Of a DNA stretch of 64,000 nt, positions 10,594-23,086 are shown piece after piece (position 1 is the first letter of the stretch; each line of letters opens with the position of its first letter). The notes under the pieces are model-generated. The model had not been told where the DNA came from. It worked only from the letters and a program-made list of their open reading frames with translations, and ran no database searches. A program made the position numbers and the translations under genes. This stretch comes from Cantharellus purpuraceus (taxonomy: Eukaryota > Basidiomycota > Agaricomycetes > Cantharellales > Hydnaceae): positions 434,001-498,000 of the forward strand of contig JALBUN010000010.1 in the NCBI GenBank assembly GCA_025174535.1, read 5' to 3'.

Positions 10594-13366
10594 CTAGAGT
10601 GACGCAACAGGTATGGCGTTCTGAAAAACCCTATCATTCCCATAAGGCCAGCTTGAAGTTGAAACACCTCCAAGGAAAGGATGCGCCTCTAAATGTGTCT
10701 TTGGTCTTGCGACATATTCCGTAATCGATTGTACAGCCTGGAAGTTGGGGATGGCTTCTGATTCATGAGGGAGGGGCTCAGGCTCGACCGGGGTGTCTAA
10801 GGTTGAAGGAGGTTCCGAACTTAGCGTGACCGCCATCTCAATGGCAGATGCAAGGAGTGCTCTATACTTCCCTATCACGCGATCGTATCAGGAGAGACAC
10901 CAGTACTGACTCACATGCCATATCGAGCCAGAATCCATCTGGTAACTGCGAGTTAAAGAAATCCAAGATCAGGAGTTGGGGAGAAAACAAACCGATCCTG
11001 GAAAGCCGTCAGATACTCAATGCATACATTGAGATATCTCTCTTCTTCGGAGAGCACGTCGGCTGAAGCTACATGCCTCTTGTTACTTTGTGCTACGAGG
11101 TCTATCGCCTCAATGATGTGGAAAAGACGCACCTAAAAATCCCGGGATGTGCCTCTGAATGCCAATCGTGATTATCATAATACCAGTTATCGTAGCAGCA
11201 CGTAGCAAGGCTGGAGCATCATCCATAAAAACGAAGTCGGCATTATGCTTGAACTGATGTAGATTGGCTTCCAGCACACAAGTGTTTGAGACGACCGCCT
11301 GTACACAAATGGAGAGTGCAATAACAGGATCTGAAATTTGATAAGATGGACAACCGCCAGCTGACTTGACCGAACCCTGGCTCGTCGCTGAGATCGTTGC
11401 GTTCTTGTCCCAGATAAAACCTTGGTATAAATGCATTTGAAGCTGGTGATACATGACTTGCACGCGGGTGGCGTGAAGCTGCCAAGGCGGCTCGCAATCC
11501 GAGTTCACTGCGACACGATATCAGCCAATTTATGAGACGCCTATATGGAATGTGTGATAGCCCCACGCACGATGCGGAGGGATGGACTCCTTCCACTCAT
11601 CTAATGCTTTGCTAAGCTCAGTAAGTATCACAATATCCCGTTCGGCTGCCCCCGTCCCCGGAAGGATGGACTTGTTCACTGCATACTACCATGATTGACG
11701 CAATAACGGAATATGAGGGTAAGGGAACGAGCCTAGATGTAAGTTGGATTGTCGAGACTGACCAATGCTCTGATGACCCAATCGTATATCAGGGAAAGCC
11801 TTGCATACACGTTGAAGGCAGTGATGATAGATGGTTGATTGTCTGGCTGCCCGAGTGGAGTAGAGTTGTTATTTTCATCGGGGGAGGACCAGAATTCGTC
11901 ATCGATCTCCAGTGGAAGACCGACATCAATGCTGATCATATTTCAGTGAAGTTCGAAATGAAACGTGCAAAATACTGACTCTTCATCGCGCGAGTAAGAG
12001 GGCCGCCCACACTCCGCCCCAGCGAGACGATCTGATACGACAAGACACCTATTGAACAAAATTTCCATCAGGAAAAATAGCTCACTCATTGACATGCCTG
12101 ATCCACCAGATGCGAAGCCAGGCAAAAGAGAAAGGCGTAAGTAGAATTGGACATACCAAAAGGCTCGCTTCCAGAGCTCGCTCTCCAGGCTGTTCAATGT
12201 ATAGGTCTGTTTGCGGTGCAGACTAACCGCTTGAGCCTTGCGGATTGCGGCACCAATCATGACCCACCCGGCACATGGTTCAGATAGGCCGACCAAGAAC
12301 TGATGGGTCAGCTGTATAGCCACCGCCGATCAGTGATGGAATGGCAGACTCAGAGCTGTCCGCTTACATGGACCGTCTGTAGCTCGCACAAGGAAAGTTG
12401 GTTTGTGGTGAACACCTGGCAACGTTGCATGCGATCAAAGTACTTCCAGCCGGCACTATATAGAGGAGCGGCTTTGAATATAGGCTCTTCAGCAAAACCC
12501 TGCTCAAGGTCATCTGTCCACGGATGGGGCCAATCCCATGGATGCATCGAAGTCGTGTCTGACGTCGCACTGGGAAGGTCTGGGGTTGATCGTACCTTCG
12601 CAAGAACACGTCCGTCATGACAGTATCTGCTCGCGACAGCACAAGCGGCTAGTACAACGCTTGCGAATCCGAGATCCCTCCGATGACGCTCTTTCAGCAA
12701 GTCGGCTTCAAATGTAGGACGATGAAGAAGGGGCCAAACGACATTGACTCGGGAAAAGTAAATGTTTACTAAACATTGAAAAAGATCAATTGGGGGAAAT
12801 GGGGGCCACATTTCAACCTTCAAGCCAAAAGGCTTTGATCCTAGGGCTGAGTCATTATATCCCAACGATAAACTCGGACGTAAGGGCCCTGGAGAACGAG
12901 TATCACTCATCCAGTGCGGTATATATGGACCTACTTCTGTCACAAAGTCTGTTAATGGAAAAAGCTGTGACGCGTCAAGACCCTTTATCAAAAAAAGGGC
13001 TCATGCCACAGACCTTTTCAAGCAACCATTGCAGCTTCAATTGGCGTCGTTCGAGGCTTTCAATGTACCTGCCGGTAACAAGTAATAAGTACGACATGTA
13101 AAGAATCAATATAGAGAGGCAGCAACTGACTCTTTGGGGACACATTTCTGTCTCTCAATATTACCAAACGTACAATCTACACCAAAGACTGTACAACTGG
13201 TACACACTTCCAATCCTCTGCCACCCGTTCTCACACGGGGTGACCCATCGCATTTAGTCTTTCTCTTGCGACAGAAGTCACATGCATATCGTCGATTTCG
13301 TCTGCGAGGATCTCGAGACAATGAGGCGGTATTCTCGGCCGGGCTAGCATGCCTTGAACCCCACAT
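10594..13366 (-). CDS. Zn2Cys6 transcription factor with fungal-specific TF domain
   Basis: The resolved exons are 13131-13366, 13014-13068, 12368-12964, 12157-12311, 11980-12048, 11763-11931, 11571-11685, and one starting at 11507. All have GT...AG borders and agreeing phases. Exon 1 encodes the zinc binuclear cluster (about residues 27-58: CDFCRKRKTKCDG ... CTSC ... C) and its basic flank. A dimerisation linker YIESLERRQLKLQWLLEK follows. The middle homology region (fungal-specific TF domain) runs from NIYFSRVNVVWPLLHRPTF through the GRPS..RDED motif. The last third (about 10594-11150) is clearly coding, with long open frames ending at 10594, but two or three donor/acceptor choices compete there and I leave that part unresolved. 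It is a nuclear DNA-binding regulator, about 800 residues. Flanking oxidases are plausible but unproven targets. Confidence 0.85.
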
Positions 13367-14869
13367 GGTGTATCACCTGCGCCCCGCAGGCAGAGACAAC
13401 CCAACGAAGTGTTTGAGCACTGAAATTGACTTGTACACTGAGGCAGGAAGGCTTAGTATGGTCTTTGGTCAAGAAGTGAGGCAGCGGACTAGATAGCGTC
13501 TAGCCGGGGCTCCACACAGGTCGGTATTTGTGCAAACCCCATACATACAAATAACGTCAAGATTCCCCATTTACGTAGTAGGTGCAGCTCTTCTGCTGTT
13601 AAATAATTGTTGTGTCAAGGTCTACATAAACTCGACGGATCAGTTGTGGCCACTTCCGGTCTCATGACAGTCGAAGCGATAAGACGAGAATATCCTCTTT
13701 GATTTGATGATCAACGGACTTTGCTTAGCGCTATTTTTATTGTACGCTCATTCACCGATCTGTTTCTCGAGAATATCGGTTGTTTTTGTTCTCAACCTCG
13801 AAGTGATGCCAGCGACTACTGCTCAAACTGACAATAGCCTTCCGATTAGTGAACAAATGCAAAGATCTTATAAGCGAATGGGAAGAAACGAAGCTTGCGG
13901 CAGTCCAGGGTCATTATTCAATCCGCAAATGGTTATTGTTGACACGGCGCCTGTGCTGAAATTCTTGACGGATGAACTGGGTGCTCTCGCCGCCGACTCT
14001 GCCATACACTGGGTTAAACAGACAAGATGGTGCAACAGACGACCATACGACGTCTCGAAAGAATTGGTGGCGAAGTGCATGCCGATTCTTGGCCCATTCC
14101 CCGTCGGTGATGAAATCTTGGTTTCGATCTTCAAACAAACAAGCTTCAAGTTAGTCACTTTGCTTGGTATTTTGGCCTAGTTCAAACGGACTTCGATACC
14201 ACGTATCCAATGACTATCACCTAAGGACGTTTGAGAAGACATTGTCGACTTCATCTGATCACTCAAGATTATTCCCTCGCAATCATATATTGCTCGCTTC
14301 ACCAGGTAATGTCTGGCCGATGGCTTAACATAGACACATGGGTGGTTTATCAGCATGCGCATGAGAATAGTAAACTTACATTCAGGTTATGCAGAGAGCA
14401 GTTTGTCGAGGTGTGGCCGTGGAAGATGTGAGGGTTGAAGAAGAGACATGTCAAGCGATCGATGGCTCTCTTCCAACCACATGTTGCGATCACATTTTAC
14501 GCTGTACCAGAATCACCTGTGAGTGGCCAAACACAGTGATTGCTGATTACCCAGAATACGAACCTTGAGGGATAGGCGGCTTATGATGCAGGTATGACAT
14601 TCGAGCAAGGCTTGCGCAACAAACCCATTTTAAACCTCCTTGACGAGACAATTCGTTGCCATGATGAAGGTTCAGAAAGTCTCTTCATAGAGTGTACTGT
14701 GATCGAATGTGGGGCCAATGCGTGTACTGTGCTTGATAGTGAGAGGAAAGGGGCTACGACAGGAATTGCAGAAAATTCAATATCCGAGTCATCTAGCTTA
14801 TGTATTATATCAAGAAGTCCTGGCGTTTACGTTAACTCGAAGCCGAGGCGGTGATTGAAGTTTGATTTT
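13367..14869. other. Intergenic region with unassigned ORFs
   Basis: A plus-strand ORF (13704-14180, 158 codons) begins with a hydrophobic stretch but has no recognised domain, and its minus-strand shadow is almost as long. I see no convincing splice chain linking it to other exons. The left part should contain the promoter of the Zn2Cys6 gene. A decayed gene is possible. Confidence 0.35.
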
Positions 14870-15094
14870 CTATGCGCAGAGACCGTTGACCTTGCGTTCT
14901 TGTGCCTCTTCTGGAGTCTCTTCGAGCAGGAGGCTCAGCTGCCGGAGAGCTTGGGTAATGCTGGATGTCTTATCGAGCGGGATATTTCGGAGTGGAAGAA
15001 GCGTGGTGTCGACCCATAAATGGGCAGCGCCTTCAGGCCTTATCTTCACTTCCTGATCAGCAAGTCGTCTTCTAGTTGCTGCCATCTTCTGCAT
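14870..15094 (-). CDS. Small hypothetical protein (70-74 residues)
   Basis: A single open frame ends in TAG at 14870 and starts at ATG 15094, or more likely 15085. It begins MAATRRRLADQEVKIRP and is followed by a mixed hydrophobic/acidic helix-rich sequence. Residue use looks coding (Leu/Glu-rich, with an amphipathic C-terminal half), but I do not recognise the family. Its start lies 2-11 bp from the start codon of the amine oxidase gene on the other strand, so the two transcripts must overlap in their 5' leaders, or one start is wrong. Confidence 0.45.
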   Translation of the reverse strand: MQKMAATRRRLADQEVKIRPEGAAHLWVDTTLLPLRNIPLDKTSSITQALRQLSLLLEETPEEAQERKVNGLCA

Positions 15095-15096
15095 AA

Positions 15097-17068
15097 ATGT
15101 CTGGCTGGAAGTATGTTGCTGTACTCTGCATCCTATTCTGGTCCTCTACTGTGGCAGCGAGCAATGTTATCAAGACTCGAGTCGCGGTTTTAGGAGGTGG
15201 GATGGCAGGTGTCATTGCTGCAAGGACACTTCACCAACAAGGAGTCCAGGATTTTGTGATTGTGGAAGCTAGGAATGAGCTAGGTTGGCTGTTTCATTTG
15301 GAGACTGGTCCCCTCCCGTATTGAACTGATGTGGCTCGTACGTATCTTAGGTGGACGCATGCAGAATGTGGCTTTAGGAAATGGAGCAAAGGTAGAGCTC
15401 GGGCCCAATTGGATCCAAGGATTGGGAGAAGGGGCGAACCAGAATCCTATTTTCACGTTGGCAATTAAAGATAACCTGAAGAATGTCTTCTCTGACGCCA
15501 GTAATCTAACAACATTCAATCATAATGGTCCCGTCGATATGGGCAATGAACTCAATGCTTTCAGCAATGCCTGGACCTCATACCTTGCCATAGCCGGTGT
15601 GTTCGAAGCTCACACTCTCTATCACCTTATCGATCGTCTTATCACAGGAGAGCGGGTATCCCAGCAAGTAAGGCTGCTCAGGTTCAATATTATAGGACCC
15701 TAGGTTATTGAACAACGCACCTACAGCAAGTTGATCTCACAGCTAGAGCCGGCCTGAGCATCGCTGGTTTCAAGCCGCGTACTTATCTTGAAGATGCGGC
15801 CGAATATTACACGTTCGACTTGTAAGTCTTATCCATGCTCGTGGACTCTCAGGTTGACCGGTCAATTTAGCGAGTTTGCCCAACCGCCCGAGGCTTCTTC
15901 CTTCCTCGCGTCTGCCATCAATAACAACTTCACTTTTAACGGTAAGTCCAGTCTCAAAACATGCCAACTTTCAATATCTAAGACATATGCCAGGTTTTTC
16001 GAATGCGAACAATCTCGTAATTGATCAGCGAGGATTCAAGACGCTTGTGCTGACAGAGGCAGCGTCGTTCCTGAACAACAGTGATCCAAGGCTGTTGTTG
16101 AATCACACGGTGACCAATATTAAATATTCATCAACCGGTATCACGATTGAAACGAGCCAAGGGGTGATTGAAGCCGACTATGCTATCTGCACGTTCTCGT
16201 GAGTTCCATATGCTTTTAATGCTAGACCGCTATAACCCCGCTCGGATAGTGTGGGCGTCCTCCAGAACAATGACGTGAAATTCACCCCTGTGCTGCCTTC
16301 GTGGAAACAGGAAGCTATCGACGGGATGAACATGGTGCGCCGCCCCGCATCTTCTACCTCATACACCTGCAGACGCCCAGTCCCTTCTCCTAGGCTACCT
16401 ATACCAAGATTTTCCTCCGGTTCAATACCACCTTCTGGGCTCAGACACAATACCAGCTCTACGCAGACCCGAGTAAACGAGGCTTTTACCCCGCGTGGCA
16501 GTCGCTCGACCTCCCCGGGTTCCTGCCAGGGTCGCACATTCTTTTCTCCACCGTTACCGACCGTGAATCGGTACGTATCGAGCGGCAGAGCGATGCGCAG
16601 ACCCAGGCAGAGATGATGTCTGTCCTTCGTGCCCTGTATGGGCCAGATATACCAGATCCGGAGCAGATCCTCTTCAAACGCTGGCACAGCGATCCCTTAT
16701 TCAGGGGGTCGTATTCTAATTGGGGAACGTCATACCCGCCGGCGCTGTTCGATGATCTGAGGGCACCACTCGATGCGAGGTTATGGTTTGCAGGCGAGGC
16801 GACGAGTTTCGAATTCTATGGCTTCTTACAGGTGTGAACCTTGACTATCTCACAAACATCGAGTCGATCAGCTGCTTCATTACAGGGAGCTTACTTTGAA
16901 GGTATGCATGTTGCGAACGATATCGTACAGTGTCTGCACGGCAACTGCACGGCGACTGCTTCAAACCGTGACATCGTCAAAGCATGTGGGCAGACCTTTT
17001 TAGATGAGGACCGTGCCCTGGGCTCGTCGTTACCTATACCCGGTGTTGAACTTGGGGGTAAAGCATAG
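15097..17068 (+). CDS. Secreted flavin amine oxidase, polyamine oxidase-like
   Basis: The nine-exon model has exons 15097-15283, 15351-15596, 15648-15667, 15727-15821, 15871-15941, 15994-16198, 16250-16334, 16394-16831 and 16886-17068. Phases close, giving 509 residues and including a 20 nt micro-exon. The N-terminus is a signal-like hydrophobic segment (residues 1-22). The Rossmann FAD motif VLGGGMAGVIAARTL and VEARNELGGR follow, then ELGPNWIQG. The C-terminal FAD contact region reads LWFAGEATSFEFYGFLQGAY. Enzymes of this type oxidise polyamines to aldehydes and H2O2, and a signal peptide implies secretion or the vacuolar route. Head-to-head with the small ORF on the left and convergent with NOT2 on the right. 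Substrate specificity cannot be read from the sequence. Confidence 0.92.
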
Positions 17069-17516
17069 GATACACTTGTGCCTTTTCATGATTTAAGACC
17101 ATCCTTTGTATCTAGTGCAAAACCACCCATTGTCGACCTCATGTTGGCGCTTGTTGTTAACCGACCAAGGCAGGTGAGTTGGGTTTCATGATACCGGAGA
17201 TCGTTGAGTTTCAGGACGTGCCCGATTGATGGGGGGTGGGGCCCCGTGTCAAGATTGCCTCGACCAGGTGCTGCATCTCATCTGTTTATTCCATTTATGC
17301 CAATAGTAGAATATACTGATCAAGTAATAAAACCTCGGAAGTTGAAGTATCGGCTCAAGGTATGTATAGGTCAAACTCGTGAGCGTTAAGTAAACAGCGA
17401 GTGATGTAGTGATACACAAAAGACTAGGGAAAAGCACTTGGGAGTGGGGGGAGCGTGGGGACGAATGACTAGGGTGAAGACTGAATTGCTGAAGCGAGAA
17501 ATTGCAAGTACTTCCA
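17069..17516. other. Convergent intergenic region (3' UTRs)
   Basis: This lies between the stop codons of the amine oxidase (plus) and NOT2 (minus). It contains short AT-rich stretches suited to polyadenylation. No gene seen. Confidence 0.5.
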
Positions 17517-19681
17517 CTATGCCATGCCCGCAACGATACCCATGCCTTGATATCCTCCTCCTTGTGCCTGCGCTTGTGCTTGTACTTGTTGCCGCAACTG
17601 AGCAACATTAATACCCTGCATGCCCATCTGCGAGCCAACCGCGACGCTCATTCCCGAAGGCTGGGTTTGAGGATGTGACTGGAGTCCAGGGCCCTGCACA
17701 AACGCGGGCATCGACTTCTCCTCCAGATCAGCGTACAACACAGTAAGCTCCTTGCGCTCCTTTGTCCACGACTCGGGGTCCCAGAACGTGTATGTTCCTG
17801 CCTCGCCCCCGGGGACTTTCTGCGAAGGCGACGTGCCTGTCTCCTTGGTGAGCCAGTGCCGCAACTCTTTATGCCATCGCCAATTCCGATTCCACCTGCA
17901 ATGCCGCATGAGCATTCATGGTACGCAGAAAATGCTGTACATAAGAATCTCACAATTCTTGCGCTGCGACCTCTTGAAGCGCATCCCGTGGGGAGGAATA
18001 AAACATGAAGAAGAGCGTCTCGTCGCTAAATGCGGCCGCTTTTGTGGGGCCTGGTGGTGGTGGCTGGACATTATAGCATGCCGGGAGATGGAACTCGGGC
18101 TCTACGCTCGCAGCCGCAGTTGAATCTGACCATGGAGTAATAAAATTAGAGTATAGATTCCTAGACAGCGTACCCATCAGCATTTGACCCCCTCAGACGC
18201 ACACCCATCGACGCACCCAGCCTGACCGACATTCAGCCCCAAATTCGCGAGGTCAGCGCCAATGCTCAGAAGTGCCATATCCGGATCCGTACTCTTGATG
18301 AGTGCAAGTAAGCCTAAAAGACCCCATCGGTCAGCAGGAGACATGAGCAGTTGCTGCGCGGGCGTCTGTGGGTGAGCCATGGTATTTGACACGCTCGAGG
18401 GTTGCTGAGACGGGTGGGGATGGTGTGTATCTGAAGTCGGCGCAGAAAACTGCTGCTGCTGATGTGCATATGTCGAGGGAGGTGGTACTCCTGGTGGTGC
18501 GTTCAGATGCTGCGCTTGCTGCTGGGTCGTCTGCTGCTGTGATTGTAGTAGGTGCTGCTGCGATGCTGCGCCGTTGGTGAGGTTAGGAGGGAATGCAGGC
18601 GCCGTTTGTGTATTCGCAGAGTTCCAATTCTGGTTGAGTTTGGCGAAATTCTGCATAGGAAGAGATGAGCGAACATAACCAGACGTACGGCTTGACGTAC
18701 CCTCTTCTCCGACTCGAAGCCCGTGTGCAGGCCCCGTGGTTGTTGTGCCAGCATACTCTGTTGTGGTGCGGGCAAGCCGCCAGCTGACATGGATCCGAGG
18801 AGATTTTGCCGATGCTGCTGAGCAGCCGCTTGTGACTGGTCGTTTTGTTGAAAGCCATTGATACCAGGTGGATGTTGCTGCGCGACAGCTGTTGCCTCTT
18901 GCGTCTGTGGGGTCCCCTGCTGCTGAGTCTGACCGCCTAATGCAGGAAAATCATCTGGCCCGAAATCTCGCGACGTCGGTCCATTCCCTGTGCCCTGCAC
19001 GCCAGACGCATTCCCCGCAGAAGTGGGTGGTACGCCGGTGCCTGCCTGGGTGGCATAACTTGAGTGGAGGTTAGCGTTTGAGGTCGCAGTCGCGTTTGCG
19101 GTGCTGCCAGGAGTGTTCCCCGATCCGAGCGCTGGGAAGTCATTTGGATCTAGACTGACTTCGCCATTGTTCTGCGTTGCGGACGCAAGTCCGGGTGTAC
19201 TCTGCTGTGCTAGGTGGGGGGGCACTGCATTTGTGGCAGCGTTTGACAGCTGGGACTGGGGATGCGGCGGCTGAGGCGGCTGAGGCTGCAAAGAGGATGT
19301 CTGTGGGGGATGCTGGTGTTGTTGGGTAGATTGTTGGGTTGCTGCCTGCTGCTGCTGTTGCTGTTGCTGTTGCTGCATGTTTCCAGCAAAGTTGAAAGCG
19401 TTGGCAGCGTTGGCACCAACGGATCTCTGCTGGATAAAGCCCGGCGATGGTTGAGGGACGAGGCTTTGAGCACGATGGTTTTGCATGGTTGGGTACCCTT
19501 GCATAACGCCTCGTGGTGGCAAGCCGTACGCCTGCTGGTAAGGACCTCGAAAGCCGCCTATGTTTGGGGTTGGACCCAAATTCGGTGGTCGTTGAGGCTG
19601 TTGCCCTGGAGGAAAGCTGATGGTTAGCTGGGGATCTGGCCAATAAAAAAGAGGAAATCTTTCATTACCTGGTCGGTTCAT
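17517..19681 (-). CDS. NOT2: CCR4-NOT complex subunit NOT2 (CNOT2-like)
   Basis: The five-exon model has exons 19669-19681 (13 nt, MNRP plus one base), 18701-19605, 18217-18650, 17954-18160 and 17517-17895. Phases close, giving 645 residues. The N-terminal half is low-complexity and Gln-rich, with a run of about eleven Gln near 19345-19380 and two DFPALG motifs, as in fungal NOT2. The middle contains ADRWGLLGLLALIK. The C-terminal NOT box has NLYSNFITPWSD, EFHLPACY, ELWNRNWRWHKELRHWL and EAGTYTFWDPESW. NOT2 joins NOT1 and NOT3/5 in the deadenylase and transcription complex in nucleus and cytoplasm. An in-frame upstream ATG at 19729 would add 16 residues; I prefer 19681 because family members begin MNRPG. 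Confidence 0.93.
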
Positions 19682-21685
19682 TGTTATATAGAGGTTAGAA
19701 GCAGTGAGCTCGCTGTCGCAGTCGCACACGGTCGCGGGGGTTGCCTTGGAAGCGGAGATTGAATTCGTCTTAGTCGTCGCGGGTCACCCTGACCCTATTG
19801 ACTGGGTGTAAACTCGCTAACTTTGCTGAAAGCGTAGAAACTCAAAGTAGACTAGTGACAACATGGATAAACTGTGGGGATAATTGCAGTGGGTCGCCCA
19901 CTCACTGCGTCACCAGATTATTCAGTCGATTGCACTACAGCAATTCTTATTCTACTGGTACTGCTGAAGTACTTTTATAGTAGTGCTTCGTACACGTCTA
20001 AACAAGAAGTCGCATCGATCTCCCAGAGTGTTTCTGTCACTTACTTCGCCAGCGCTTCAAGACATTAGACGGATTTGATCCTTTCCATATTCGGCATAAC
20101 TGGACAGACACGGCGGGTTCTCGTTCTTACACACAGATAGGTTGAAAAGAGCTTGCTCTTAATATTTCGGGGTCTTATCGTTGAACGTGGGCGCCCTTGG
20201 ATCTCGCTTGGGAAACCAAAAGCTGCCATGAAAGATGTACACTTTAGAGATAGGAGGATCCCTTCTGCAGTGGCTCCTGATGTCACCGTATCCTATGATC
20301 GCGTCTAGAAGTTATGGCAGGGTCGTCTGCTCGGGCACTGTCCTATGGTTGGATTTGGGTCCCAAACAGTACTACCGTGGACCCCTCCTCTGGGCCCCGC
20401 TCCTGCTTCCTCGAAGGTTCCGCACATCACGGACGAGACGGCTTGAAGACCCGGATATCATGCTTTGTTCTTGACAAAGCAAAAAGAGCTTGCTTGGCTT
20501 GCTTCTTCGGCGCATTTTTGGTCAGATAAGGTGGTGGCGTGTCGCCGGTCATTGAATGGAGATATTCCCTTCCCGGGTGCTTGACGGCGGCTACATTCTA
20601 TGATGCCTTTGTGCGCCAATATCTCTATCGCCTTCGTTGGTTTGCAATCCTGCACGTTGAACCAACATGAGCGCCATCAGTGCTCAGTTTGAGAATTTTT
20701 TATTTGCCAGCTGACTGTGCATCAAGCAGCACATGGTCATTAATTTATCTACAAGCTTGCGACTCCCTGGCCCTAGTCTTGCAGATGCACAGCGCAGTTT
20801 GCGATCTTGACTTATGGATCCCTTTTTGAAATTCAAGACTAATCGTTAACCCGATCATTTCATGACGGATGGACATTCTAGGCATGTGCAAGAAGCGCAG
20901 ACAACATACTGCTCCACTCGCATGCCTTACTGGGTTCAAGTCAAGAGTGTTGTCACAGCAATCACTTGCGTCTTGCAGCAATGGGGAATGACTTGCTCAA
21001 GTTCAGAGAATGCACTATCGGCGAATGGTTACTACGGTGTCTTCGATTTCATTAATGTCCGCCGACTCGGGGATATGTAGATGTCGAGTCAGTGGTAGAC
21101 AGACTGTTCTTTGCTCTTATCTCGTAGAAGAATGTCATCATAACTCGTAGATTTCCCACTCGACGCTTGCAAGTAAGGACTTCCCATCATTCCCAATATG
21201 GCAAGTCATCCCATATCAAGTCATCCCTTCCTTATACGTACATATGTATGTCACTATTTTTAACACGCGACTGGTCCGTGCACGACCACGGATGAGTATA
21301 AAGCCAATGTATTTACAGTCGTATTTCTTCATACTTACCTTGATGGCGCAGGTGCTTTCATGTGTTGCACCCACGGGCTATGGGAGATGACCATAGCACG
21401 GCGACGCATTGTCCCCAGCCAGCTCTTGTAGCTTGTATGTGGCTTATGCTACATGCACCGTCTCAATCTTTTCCTGTCCTGGTTCGCTCCTCGGAGTGGC
21501 CGGGCTTCTTTTTTTTTGGATCTTTTCCGCTCCTAACCCTAACCCTACTCATACACATTAAAACATTAACTTTTACTGTACTTACGCTAGTAGATCACTT
21601 GGGGCACGAATTTCAACGTGACATTCAGAATTGGTGAGGTAATACAAGCCATGCAGACGGCGAGCGTGAGACAATGACGATTCGA
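19682..21685. other. Intergenic region, no gene recognised
   Basis: About 2 kb between the NOT2 promoter and the 3' end of the first SDR gene. Small ORFs on both strands (for example 20235-20474 plus, 20745-20981 minus) have no domain and overlap one another. A telomere-like CCTAACCCTAACCCTA occurs at 21532-21547. Nothing else seen. Confidence 0.45.
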
Positions 21686-22841
21686 TCAGTATGTAGCAGG
21701 AAACGCCCCGAGTCTACCTCCATCAGTTATGGAGACATTTCCAGTTACGAATGCCCCAGCACGTGTAGCGAGGTATAATATGAGTCCCCCCTTGAACGTC
21801 AAGAAATGGGGATGATTGCTCTCCAATGCTACAACAGACTTACCATGTCCTGTGTCGACCCCAGGCGTCTCATGGGAACAGCTTCACGAGGCAGCTCGTC
21901 CGTTGACTTGATATTATGTGCCAATGACATTTCTTTCATCCCAATTCAGTAATCATCATCTCCAATTATAGACTTGGGAGTGTTTACCAGAGGGATATAT
22001 CCCTGGGCAAATGATATTGGACCGAATGTTAAAATCGATAAGAATATTGGCAAGGATCTTCCCAAGGTGGATCGCTGCTGCCTTGCTAACGGTATACGCG
22101 ATCCCGGGGGGGCGGGGTTCCCTTCTAAAACCAGCAACAGAGGCAACCGTGATGACTTGGCTCGACACGCCAGGGATCCCTCCGTGTTTGTTGCCCTTGT
22201 CAAGTAATTCTAGGAAAGCTACGGTGGTGTAATAGACTGCCGTGTTGTTGATGTCCATTGTTTGCTGGAATGCTTCGGGTGGGCTATCCCATAGGCATTT
22301 CTGCAAGTCCTGGATATTATCCGTTGAGCTGGGGTATGTGACAGTTGGACCGTAGATCCCCGCATTGTTCACGAGTAGGTTTATATAGCCCGTTTGAGAT
22401 TCGATCGCTGACACCAGGGAAAGCAAAGATTCACGGGAGGTAACGTCGCCTTGGAGAGGGATAATTCTGCCATGTTTCTGGATACTATACTTGGTGAAAT
22501 TTCGAACATGAATGGAATGCGCTCACGGCGTTTTCTCTTGCCGCCTTCTCTAGAACCTCTTTCCTAAGGGACAAGAGGCTCAATATGATACACCGTCCCA
22601 GATCATCACCAAGGGGTATTGGAATGCACAAACCGTCTTCCAACGATATATACTGTCGCCCCGTTGTGCTCTAACGTCGCTGCTATCATTAATCCTATCC
22701 CAGTGCCGCCACCCGTAACAACAGCGACCAACCCTGCACGTACGGTAACAGTACTCGGCCAAAGTTCTTTCATTGCTACAAAGCGCACCCACCCTCTGCA
22801 GAAAATATCTCCAACGAAGGAACATCACTGGGATCCGACAT
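21686..22841 (-). CDS. Short-chain dehydrogenase/reductase, tandem copy 1
   Basis: The six-exon model has exons 22793-22841, 22634-22733, 22527-22563, 21988-22477, 21844-21932 and 21686-21790. Phases close and the frame is intact, 289 residues. The Rossmann cofactor motif is VVTGGGTGIG, followed by NLLVNNAGIYGP, a catalytic Ser region (VASVAGF) and YTVSK as the Tyr-x-x-x-Lys pair. The C-terminus ends with GAFVTGNVSITDGGRLG, typical of classical SDRs that use NAD(P)(H) to reduce ketones or oxidise alcohols, probably in the cytosol. Exons 2, 3, 4 and 6 have exactly the lengths of those in copy 2 (100, 37, 490 and 105 nt), so the pair arose by tandem duplication. A solo-LTR-like element begins about 5 bp upstream of the start codon. 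Confidence 0.9.
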
Positions 22842-22845
22842 GATT

Positions 22846-23086
22846 TGTTGAAACCTGTACTGGTTAATCTCAGTAAATACGACTGATATTGTCACCTGTG
22901 CAAGTTAATCTGTACGACATGATAGTACATAAGTGATCCATTAGTATATGAACAAAGTATGATTCCTTACCTCAGTCGGTATGTAGTAAATACGACTGAG
23001 GAGAAAGGAATGACTGGCGGCCATCAATTCTTAAGTAAGTCCGTGTCAACTAAATATAGTTGACGAATACGTTCCACATTCCAACA
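22846..23086. repeat. Probable solo LTR upstream of SDR copy 1
   Basis: The ends read TGTTGAAAC and CATTCCAACA, the inverted TG...CA form of a copia LTR, flanked by TGATT (22841-22845) and TGACT (23087-23091), a 4/5 match suiting an old target duplication. Inside are a 32 bp hairpin (22970-23001, arms CCTCAGTCG/CGACTGAGG) and a second hairpin (23045-23064, arms GTCAACT/AGTTGAC). The 32 bp hairpin also occurs in the copia 3' LTR at 25944-25975. It probably supplies part of the promoter or leader of the SDR gene. Confidence 0.6.

Noticed and set aside
13704..14180. 158-codon plus ORF as a real gene
   Set aside because: No domain and no splice partners; the opposite strand is open over almost the same length, so it is left unassigned.
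19682..19729. Alternative upstream ATG for NOT2
   Set aside because: In frame, but family members as I know them begin MNRPG; kept only as an alternative.
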